From Reclinomonas americana ATCC 50394 (lineage: Eukaryota > Jakobida > Jakobea > Jakobida), in NCBI GenBank assembly GCA_048213135.1, contig PS015012.1:176130-204057 (forward strand): a DNA stretch of 27,928 nt. Reading direction: 5' to 3'. The notes under the pieces were generated by a model. The model did not search any database. It was given only the letters and a program-made list of their open reading frames with translations, and was not told the DNA's origin. The position numbers and the translations under genes were made by a program. Positions 21,301 through 27,928 of this stretch are shown here, piece after piece. The first letter of the stretch is position 1; every line of letters starts with the position of its first letter.

Positions 21301-24300
21301 CTCCTCTTGCTGTGCGTCTTCGTCCACTGCAAATGTGACCACAGCACGTGAATGATAGGGGGGCTTACACGGCAGGGAGAATGGTGGAGGGGGAGACGCA
21401 CCGTCGACTCCGTTCTCCACGGTCTGCGTGTCGACTTGGTCCTGCTCCTGCTGCTGTTGTTGCATAGCAGCAAACGGCAGCGGTGCAAGGGTCACTGCGT
21501 ATGGGCAGACAAGGAGGTCAGTACGCAAGCGTGGTAGCATGCACCGTGCGACTGGTACTCACCAGGCGCCTCTCCGTCCATTTGTTCATCTGCAATAACA
21601 CACACCACCAGATCAGTTACAAGACTGCAGCTGCTGCTGGCATTCGAGCGAGGGAGACGCAACAGGCGGCAACCAGCGTCAGAGGCATGAGATTCGTGTT
21701 GAGGTTGTTGAGCTTCATGGCTGCGGCGGCAAATAAAGGGTCAGTCAGCCATCAAGACGGCGAGGGAAAACCATTATTAACACAACAAACCAGTGTGAGC
21801 ATTGATGAGGTTGAGGCGAGCGTTCTCTGTTGCGTGCAGCGAGTCAGAACAAGTCCGGTATCAGTCACAGAAAGAGGGATGATGCAGCTCACCAGTTTGA
21901 AGACGCAGGTGCTCCGCAAGCGACACTGTATTATTGCACACGGTACACAGTGAGAAACTGGAATACAGGATACAAGCAGTGTCCGCCAAATGCGCAACAG
22001 AAATTGCGAGTCTCACGGCGGCGAGCAGCGCGGAGGCCGGCCACAGCGGCACGCAAGCGACGGCACTTGGTCTTGGCGACCTTGGACTGCGGCAACAGAC
22101 AGCATTTGAGTTACTCATCACGTGAGGGAAAAACATGTCGTCACACTATACGAACCTTGCGCTTGCACGTGCGCTTCGTCGTCTTGCGAAGCACCTTCAG
22201 CGCGCACTTGTAGATCCTGCCGCACGTCTTCTTGCGCGAGCACTTCTTCAGGCGTTTCTGTTGCACGGCAAGCACCACGAGTGAGCAGTTGGCGGGGATG
22301 CGCACAACAACAACGCATTACGCAACTGAGATGCGAGCAGAGATGGCACGCTTCGGGCTCTTCTTGCGCAGGCGCTTGGCCACTGCGTGGCGCACAAAAA
22401 AAACAGCAAACGTGAATCCTTCGAGTGGGGTTGCACATACACGCGCACGCAAGTCAACGTACCTCGGCGGACGACCTTGCGGCACCGCTTGCTTGCTCGC
22501 TTCGCCTTTCGGGCTTTCCTTGCCCTCGCTCTCGCCCTCGCCTTGCGCCTCTTCTCGGCTTCGGAGTCACTCTCGTCCTCGTCGTCGTCTTCGCCACCGC
22601 GGCGTCGGCGGCGGCGACGGAGGCCCTTGCTGTCGCCATCCTCGCCGTCGTCTTCACCGTCGCCACCGCGGCGCTTGCGAGCGGCACCCTTGCCACCTTC
22701 CTCGCCGTCGTCTTCACCGTCGCCACCGCGGCGCCTGCGAGCGGCACCCTTGCCGCCCTCCTCGCCGTCGACGTCGTCACTGCGACTCTTCCCGACACCG
22801 CCCTTCTTCTTCTTGTCGGCAGCCTCGTCATCGTCGTCGTCATCATCACCACCGCGACCGGCGGCTCGGCGCTTGCCGGCGTCGCCTCGGCGTCCGCCGC
22901 TCTTCTTCTTGCCGTCCTCGGTATCGTCGTCGTCGTCACCGTACTTGTCGACGGTCTTGCGGAAATCGTCGAGCAGCTCAGCAGCCTCGCGCTGATCGCG
23001 CGGTGAGCCGCGCAACGCCTCCTTCAGGTCCTTCATCAGCGACTTGTCAATGATGCGCTCCGTTGAGTATTGCACTGCAAAGGCCATGATGGATAATGTG
23101 TGAGACAAACAAATCTACAGTGCATGCAAGGCACTGACGGGGTAGAGGCGACCAACCGTCCTCGTCGCGGAGAGCCGGAATGTGTCGGCGCAAGTGGGCA
23201 GCTGCAAGTGAGGCGGTGCAAAGTGAGCGAGTGGCGAGCAAGTGAGCGATGGCACGGGGGATGGACACACGAACCGAAGCGGCGGAACGAGTCCTTGATG
23301 CCTGGGAGACATGCATGTGAGTAAACAGCGAGGTGAGGTGGCGATGACTGCAGCAGTAGGCGTACCGCAGCGGAGGGCAGCCGCTGTTATGCAAACGAAA
23401 ATAAAGTGAGCACAATCCATTCGAGCACATGCTTGAACTTGTCACACTGCGCTCACCGAGACGATGCATGCGGACGCGCAGCAACTGGGTCTGCATCTTG
23501 GCCACGCGAGCATTCTTCCGCAGCTCCTTGACGAGCTGACGCGTTCGCTTGGTAATGACCGAAGAGGGCTTCGGTCCGACAGCTGCTGTTCTCCACGAGT
23601 CAGCCACAACACAACCACACATATTGGACGGTGCGTTATTCGCACCTGCACGGGACATTGCCACACGCAAACGGCGATGGCAAATGGCGGCCTGACGCCG
23701 CGTCTGGCGCAGTTGGTCGACCACACGCTGCAGCGCCTGTCGCTGCCGGTCGACCAGACGACGCTCCTGATCGAACTGGCGAGCAAAGTTCTCCTGCGCC
23801 TCCTGGAACCGGCGCTCCAGCATTTGCAGGCGGCGCTGCGACAAGTGGTACGCGCGACGCATCACTTGGTTGGCACGCTCGAGGCGCTGAGCATTGACGG
23901 TGGAGTCCTTATTGTTCCGGTTCACATCGCTCAGCTTGTCTCGCAGCTGCGTAATCCGCTGACGCATCGCCTCAATCTCTTGCACGCGGGCAGCCAGCTG
24001 CACACAGATGAATGAGTGCATCACCTCCACCACGCGGACGACAGATCGTACACGGAGGAGACCTTTTCGCGCAAGTCTTGCAGCTGACCGGCAAACGCAT
24101 TTGTGCGCTGCGAGATATCAAGCCCCGAGTTGCGCAGTCGCTGATTCTCCTCCCGCGCTCGCTGCAGATCAGCACGCGCCTCCGCCAGTTGCGACTTGAC
24201 CACATACTGCTGCGTGCTCATCTGGCTCAACTCTCCCTGCGTCTCGCGCAGCCTCTGCTCCAACGAGCGCACACGCCGTGCNNNNNNNNNNNNNNNNNNN

Positions 24301-24699
24301 NNNNNNNNNNNNNNNNNNNNNNNNNNNNNNNNNNNNNNNNNNNNNNNNNNNNATTGGCCGACAGCACGCCCGCCCACGGACCATCCGCCTCCGCCAAGTC
24401 TACACACACAAGAGACGCGTCAGCCGTGCCACACAGTGCGCGCACACACACAGGGAGAGTGCAGGCAATGCAACTCTCAAACGTGGCCGCCGACACATCC
24501 GCCTCCTCCAGCAACACCAGCGGATCCACTCGCTCATCGTCTTCCACAAACTACAGCACACACGCACGCACACACAATGAACACACAAACACGCAGAGAC
24601 TCTCCCTCACACTGAAAACCACCAAACCTCTGTCGCCTGCACACACGCACACAAGAGCAGTGCCAGCAGTGGCAGCAGCAGCCACTGCTGCGCCCTCAT
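18325..24699 (-). CDS. Secreted coiled-coil protein with Arg/Asp-rich tail and twin-CX17C cysteine modules
   Basis: I know no family for this protein. The start at 24699 gives a signal peptide (MRAQQWLLLPLLALLLCACV, then QATE; exon 24628-24699). Next come an acidic exon, a gap (24282-24352) and a long coiled coil (RRVRSLEQRLRETQGELSQM to QALQRVVDQLRQTRRQAAIC). Short exons of basic helix follow, then a block of Asp/Glu and Lys/Arg/Gly stretches (about 22500-22960), a Lys/Cys-rich segment (CSRKKTCGRIYKC), and from 20913 downstream five four-cysteine modules separated by Arg- and Asp-rich linkers and a Pro/Glu region. The stop is TGA at 18325-18327. Nearly all introns are phase 1. It is probably exported and heavily disulphide-bonded; a wall, scale or matrix role is inference from composition only. 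It could instead be two genes: an ATG at 21718 starts a hydrophobic stretch, but that exon also joins its upstream neighbour in phase. Confidence 0.65.
18543..20913 (-). repeat. Five dispersed copies of a C-x17-C-x(8-12)-C-x(16-17)-C module
   Basis: In N- to C-terminal order the modules lie at 20767-20913, 20027-20170, 19710-19859, 19000-19134 and 18543-18689. Counted spacings are 17/12/16, 17/10/17, 17/12/17, 17/8/16 and 17/12/16. Between cysteines 1 and 2 the segment is a basic helix with heptad-like hydrophobics (for example CRKLRAAIRRFRERARLHC). Cysteines 3 and 4 frame a second helix (CHELKADIAAFKIRLNKC). The simplest fold is an antiparallel helical hairpin clamped at both ends by disulphides C1-C4 and C2-C3, comparable in plan to twin CX9C proteins but with longer helices. 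The second module has one extra cysteine. I know no domain with this spacing. Confidence 0.75.
22641..22770 (-). repeat. 60-bp tandem duplication coding Gly/Lys/Arg/Asp repeats
   Basis: Positions 22641-22700 and 22701-22760 are 60-bp copies with three differences by eye, and a third copy starts at 22761. On the minus strand they encode 20-residue units of the type EEGGKGAARRRRGGDGEDDG, alternating basic and acidic blocks. This is a recent expansion within the polyampholyte region of the secreted protein. Confidence 0.85.
24282..24352. other. Assembly gap (71 N) inside the secreted minus-strand gene
   Basis: A run of N between the exon piece LAEADGPWAGVLSAN and the coiled coil RRVRSLEQ. The true length is unknown and part of the coiled coil may be missing. 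Confidence 0.95.
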
Positions 24700-24810
24700 C
24701 TCTCTCTCACACACACACACGCGCGTGCTCACAAACAAGCTTATGCGCGAGGTTTTGGGGTGGAAGAGCGGCCTTTCTCGTGCTTTCCCACTGTGGAAAA
24801 AAGTGTGAAT

Positions 24811-24840
24811 AGATATCCACGGCTCGCGAGCCGGATATCT
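24811..24840. promoter_or_regulatory. 30-bp near-perfect palindrome in a divergent promoter
   Basis: The outer arms are AGATATCC and GGATATCT, and the centre is the perfect 12-bp palindrome GGCTCGCGAGCC. The only asymmetry is two extra bases (AC) on the left arm. It lies at the midpoint between the start codons at 24699 (minus) and 24923 (plus) of two related secreted-protein genes. It could be a binding site for a dimeric regulator serving both genes, or a DNA or RNA hairpin. Function is inferred only from symmetry and position. Confidence 0.6.
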
Positions 24841-24922
24841 CACCTGGCATTGTCCGCCCACTGGATTTCTTTTCCGTTCAGTCACTCTCTCACACACACA
24901 ACCCAAACAAACGATCGAGAGC

Positions 24923-26764
24923 ATGCGGAGTGGGTGGCTGCTTGTCACACTCGGCATGCTTGCGCTGCTGCTGCTGCTGTGCTTGAGCGCAGCACGAGCA
25001 GAGGAGGAGGAAGTTGCGCACTCTCTGATATGTGTGTCTCTCTCTGTGTGTGTTTGTGTGACACACTCACACACACGTGCGCGCGCAGTTGGAGCAACAA
25101 GGAGAGCAGTACGACTTGGAGACACACGACACAGACGACGTTGGCGAGGAATGTACGTGAGCACAAACACACACACTCATGTGTACTCTGTCTCTCACAA
25201 CACACTCTTCTCTCTCACACACACAGCGTTTGTGGAGAGTGGGCGTCGTCGAGTCAACTCGTGGGCGCGCTCTGTGGTGAACCTGNNNNNNNNNNNNNNN
25301 NNNNNNNNNNNNNNNNNNNNNNNNNNNNNNNNNNNNNNNNNNNNNNNNNNNNNNNNNNNNNNNNNNNNNNNNNNNNNNNNNNNNNNNNNNNNNNNNNNNN
25401 NNNNNNNNNNNNNNNNNNNNNNNNNNNNNNNNNNNNNNNNNNNNNNNNNNNNNNNNNNNNNNNNNNNNNNNNNNNNNNNNNNNNNNNNNNNNCAGATTCA
25501 GATGCACCGCGCGGGTCGCGAGTTGAACTCGGAGCGCGAGGGGCGTCTGGCCGCAGAGCGACGAGTGCGCGAGCTGGAGCAGCAAATGGTGAACCTGCAA
25601 ATGTCGCAGCAGTCGGGCAGCATGAGGTCGATGCAGATGCAGGAGCAGCTGGCGTCGTGCAGAAAGGAGCTGGATGCGGCACGCAGGGTGCGGAATACGG
25701 AGGACTCGCGCATTGAGAAGCTGCGCGCGATGGCGCAAAAGTTCCGCGAGATGCTGCTGGCCGATCGCCAGCGCAAGCTGCAGGCGGCCAAGACCATTGA
25801 GCGGCTGCAGGCGCGCATGCGTGCCTATCGCAAGGCGTTCTTGCGGTCCAAGGGCGTTCTCTGTTGCGTCATTCGCTCCTCTTCTNNNNNNNNNNNNNNN
25901 NNNNNNNNNNNNNNNNNNNNNNNNNNNNNNNNNNNNNNNNNNNNNNNNNNNNNNNNNNNNNNNNNNNNNNNNNNNNNNNNNNNNNNNNNNNNNNNNNNNN
26001 NNNNNNNNNNNNNNNNNNNNNNNNNNNNNNNNNNNNNNNNNNNNNNNNNNNNNNNNNNNNNNNNNNNNNNNNNNNNNNNNNNNNNNNNNNNNNNNNNNNN
26101 NNNNNNNNNNNNNNNNNNNNNNNNNNNNNNNNNNNNNNNNNNNNNNNNNNNNNNNNNNNNNNNNNNNNNNNNNNNNNNNNNNNNNNNNNNNNNNNNNNNN
26201 NNNNNNNNNNNNNNNNNNNNNNNNNNNNNNNNNNNNNNNNNNNNNNNNNNNNNNNNNNNNNNNNNNNNNNNNNNNNNNNNNNNNNNNNNNNNNNNNNNNN
26301 NNNNNNNNNNNNNNNNNNNNNNNNNNNNNNNNNNNNNNNNNNNNNNNNNNNNNNNNNNNNNNNNNNNNNNNNNNNNNNNNNNNNNNNNNNNNNNNNNNNN
26401 NNNNNNNNNNNNNNNNNNNNNNNNNNNNNNNNNNNNNNNNNNNNNNNNNNNNNNNNACCCCGCACAGGCAAGGTGCGCGGTGCGATGCGCACACAAGCCG
26501 ACACCTTCAGCGACCAGTTCGCCAAGGAGCGTGAGCTGGTGGACAAGGAGCGTCGCATCATTGAGAAGTTGGTCGGCAGACTGCGCACGCATCGCCACGA
26601 GCTCGGCGTCTGCAAGGCCACTCTCAAGTCACACCTCGCTGTCTTGCCCAAATGCGTGGTGAACAACAAGAAGAAGGAGGACGAGGAGGATGGTGCGTAC
26701 GTGCCCGTGTCGCTCTCTCTCTCTCCCGTTCGTGCTGCTGACTTGACAGTGCGCAGACGATTGA
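24923..26764 (+). CDS. Secreted coiled-coil protein, paralogue of the divergent neighbour
   Basis: ATG at 24923 begins a strong signal peptide (MRSGWLLVTLGMLALLLLLC, then LSAARA) followed by Glu. The second exon starts near 25090 (LEQQGEQYDLETHDTDDVGE) and the third near 25228 (FVESGRRRVNSWARSVVNL). Gaps at 25286-25492 and 25886-26456 interrupt the rest. Between them runs a coiled coil (ERRVRELEQQMVNLQMSQQS to KLQAAKTIERLQARMRAYRK). After them comes QFAKERELVDKERRIIEKLV, GRLRTHRHELGVCKATLKSH, then a basic/acidic tail and TGA at 26762-26764 after a last intron. The segment around QFAKERELVDKERRIIEKLV matches QFDQERRLVDRQRQALQRVV of the minus-strand gene, with a conserved single cysteine 15 residues later. 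Unlike that neighbour it ends soon after the coiled coil and has no cysteine modules. Expected location is extracellular or in the secretory pathway; the role is unknown. Confidence 0.75.
25286..25492. other. Assembly gap (207 N) inside the secreted plus-strand gene
   Basis: A run of N within or between exons of the coiled-coil region. The length may be an estimate, so the reading frame cannot be carried across it. Confidence 0.95.
25886..26456. other. Assembly gap (571 N) inside the secreted plus-strand gene
   Basis: A run of N between the exon ending near RAYRKAFLRSK and the exon carrying DTFSDQFAKERE. One or more exons are probably lost here. Confidence 0.95.
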
Positions 26765-27059
26765 ACTAAGTGGTTTTTTCCCGCGGCAAGCGAGGGTGGC
26801 TTGTTGGTACGTACACGCCGCCACGCTTGCTCGNNNNNNNNNNNNNNNNNNNNNNNNNNNNNNNNNNNNNNNNNNNNNNNNNNNNNNNNNNNNNNNNNNN
26901 NNNNNNNNNNNNNNNNNNNNNNNNNNNNNNNNNNNNNNNNNNNNNNNNNNNNNNNNNNNNNNNNNNNNNNNNNNNNNNNNNNNNNNNNNNNNNNNNNNNN
27001 NNNNNNNTGATCGCATCACATACTCACCACACGCGCGCAAACACAGACGAATTTGTTGA

Positions 27060-27090
<31 letters not shown>

Positions 27091-27162
27091 CGTGTGTGAA
27101 GCAAGAAAGAAATGTAACGCCACCAGAACGAGCACTTGTATGCAACCACTCATCATCATCAC
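26765..27162. other. Convergent spacer with gap and (TG)n repeat
   Basis: No coding exon is supported. It contains 174 N at 26834-27007 and a (TG)n microsatellite at about 27059-27098. It separates the stop of the secreted coiled-coil gene from the stop of the convergent KGD4-like gene, so both 3' UTRs should lie here. Confidence 0.65.
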
Positions 27163-27597
27163 TCACTTGCTCACCGCACCTCCACTCTGCACGCGCATGC
27201 ATGTCAGCGACACAACAACGACAAGGACACCAGCAACAGCCACACACACACAGACCTCAATGAGCGCAATCTCCTCCTTGGAGAGCGGTGTGTACTGGAA
27301 TCGCTGTGGCAGCAACGAGCGCCACGCTGCACTTGCCGCAGGTCGCGATGCCGAAGCACCAGAGGAAGCCGGAGCAGACGGAGCAGCAGAGGACGAGGCC
27401 GGTGCGATCTTGGCATTGGCGTAGAACGAGGCCGGGTCGGTGTTGTACTTCAACTCTGCACACACGAGAGAGAGTGAGAACAGAGTGTTGTGTATGAGTG
27501 CGCGCGTGTGTGTGTGCTCACCAAACGGGCGCTTTCCGTAGCGGAAGGCGATGGAATGTGCGCCGCGCACGGTGGAGAGCACTGCGCGAGATGACAT
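27163..27597 (-). CDS. KGD4: KGD4/MRPS36 homologue, 2-oxoglutarate dehydrogenase subunit 4
   Basis: Three exons in phase (27522-27597, 27256-27455, 27163-27186) give 99 residues. The N-terminus (MSSRAVLSTVRGAHSIAFRY, then GKRPF) is basic and free of acids, as expected for mitochondrial import. A Ser/Ala/Pro-rich linker follows, then the conserved C-terminal motif LPQRFQYTPLSKEEIALIE joined to SGG. This LP.(R/K)(F/Y)....S.EE...I..GG pattern is diagnostic of the Kgd4/Ymr31/MRPS36 family. In yeast and animals that protein tethers the E3 subunit (dihydrolipoamide dehydrogenase) to the E1-E2 core of the 2-oxoglutarate dehydrogenase complex in the TCA cycle; it was once taken for a ribosomal protein. 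The SGG is on a separate 24-nt last exon, which a gene finder could easily miss. Confidence 0.85.
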   Translation of the reverse strand: MSSRAVLSTVRGAHSIAFRYGKRPFGEHTHTRALIHNTLFSLSLVCAELKYNTDPASFYANAKIAPASSSAAPSAPASSGASASRPAASAAWRSLLPQRFQYTPLSKEEIALIEVCVCVAVAGVLVVVVSLTCMRVQSGGAVSK

Positions 27598-27693
27598 CGA
27601 TTGTTAGGTGAGTGGGACAGAATGCGCGCGCGAGCCACTGTCCTGTCCGCGACTGTCCCTTCATTCATTGTGTTTTTTTGTTTTTTTGTTGCA
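27598..27693. promoter_or_regulatory. 96-bp divergent promoter
   Basis: The whole space between two divergent start codons. It contains GGGACAG at 27614-27620 and CTGTCC-type copies at 27638-27643, 27643-27648 and 27653-27659 in inverted orientation, around a CG-rich centre, and a T-rich stretch before the plus-strand ATG. It is the only place where both core promoters can be, unless they lie inside the genes. Confidence 0.4.
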
Positions 27694-27928
27694 ATGTCAG
27701 CGGCGGCCACTGGCGGTGGTTCCTCTGGCGGCAACGCGAATGCCGCCAACAATCCACTTGACTTTATGGGCCGCTATCGCAAACTGTTTGCCAAGCTCAA
27801 AAAGTGCGTAATATTATCAATGCTCACTGTCTGCTGCAACGTTCACATTTTTTGTGTTCTTTATTTTTCTTCATTGCTCTCTCTCTCTCTCGCATCACTC
27901 ACTTTCTCTCTCTCTCTCTCTTTTAGGC
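27694..27928 (+). CDS. 5' end of an unrecognised gene, cut by the window edge
   Basis: ATG at 27694 after a T-rich stretch. Exon 1 (27694-27803, ending phase 2) encodes a Gly/Ser/Asn/Ala-rich start and then NPLDFMGRYRKLFAKLKK. A GTGCGT donor, a CT-rich intron and a TTTTAG acceptor at 27924-27926 put the second exon at 27927, only two bases of which are present. The basic amphipathic helix is real coding sequence, but it is too short to assign to a family. Confidence 0.6.
   Translation, partial: MSAAATGGGSSGGNANAANNPLDFMGRYRKLFAKLKKCVILSMLTVCCNVHIFCVLYFSSLLSLSLASLTFSLSLSFR

Noticed and set aside
19033-21351. Long plus-strand open frames rich in Ala, Ser and Thr opposite the cysteine-module gene
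   Set aside because: They mirror the Arg/Asp codon runs of the minus strand. The minus strand has conserved cysteine spacing and consistent splice phases, while the plus strand has neither.
21635-21718. Stand-alone signal peptide gene start at 21718
   Set aside because: No donor for the full hydrophobic stretch keeps phase with the next exon, and the exon joins its upstream neighbour in phase 1. Kept only as an alternative model.
27059-27098. (TG)n tract as a telomere-like or origin element
   Set aside because: Similar dinucleotide runs occur throughout the window in introns and spacers. It is an ordinary microsatellite here.
1-27928. tRNA, rRNA, transposon or viral genes
   Set aside because: I saw no cloverleaf-like A/B box pair, no rRNA core motifs, no transposase or reverse-transcriptase motifs and no terminal repeats. 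A tRNAscan or RepeatMasker run could still find short elements.

Overview
The window is nuclear DNA from a eukaryote with a compact, GC-rich genome. Almost every gene is cut by short GT–AG introns, mostly about 40–100 nt. Intergenic gaps run from about 30 to 500 bp, and many introns and spacers consist of CA/TG, GA/CT or CAG microsatellites. There is no sign of a bacterial, organellar or viral replicon. The gene set (DJ-1, INO80 subunits, a soluble-adenylyl-cyclase relative, KGD4) suits a unicellular protist or opisthokont relative, but the sequence does not fix the lineage. All exon models were built by hand from splice motifs and reading-phase continuity. Five runs of N (4481-4500, 24282-24352, 25286-25492, 25886-26456, 26834-27007) interrupt the assembly.

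Left part (1-9715). A partial gene with a mitochondrial-looking N-terminus (minus) is followed by a DJ-1/PARK7 homologue (minus, 4 exons). Divergent from DJ-1 lies a large unrecognised acidic protein gene (plus, about 10 exons, 1665-4365). Next come an INO80 complex subunit B/IES2 homologue (plus, 4701-6696), an unrecognised polyQ protein (plus, 7088-8131) and, convergent with it, a short NFRKB/INO80G-like DEUBAD protein (minus, 8164-9715). Two subunits of one chromatin remodeller therefore sit within about 5 kb.

Middle (10223-18185). One gene of roughly 25 exons encodes a protein of about 2,050 residues with the ADCY10 (soluble adenylyl cyclase) layout: two cyclase-like domains, a STAND/AAA-type ATPase-like domain and a long helical C-terminus. 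The metal-binding, substrate-binding, Walker A and Walker B residues I can align all appear to be replaced, so it looks like a pseudoenzyme.

Right part (18325-26764). Two genes lie head to head about 220 bp apart. Both encode proteins with a signal peptide and a related coiled-coil region. The minus-strand gene continues into a long Arg/Asp-rich tail carrying five copies of a regular four-cysteine module, C-x17-C-x(8-12)-C-x(16-17)-C, which I do not recognise. A near-perfect 30-bp palindrome sits at the middle of the shared promoter. This locus is my candidate for an undescribed system: a secreted or matrix-like protein pair with a new cysteine helical-hairpin module.

End (27163-27928). A 99-residue KGD4/MRPS36 homologue (2-oxoglutarate dehydrogenase subunit 4, minus) shares a 96-bp divergent promoter with the first exon of an unrecognised gene that runs off the window.
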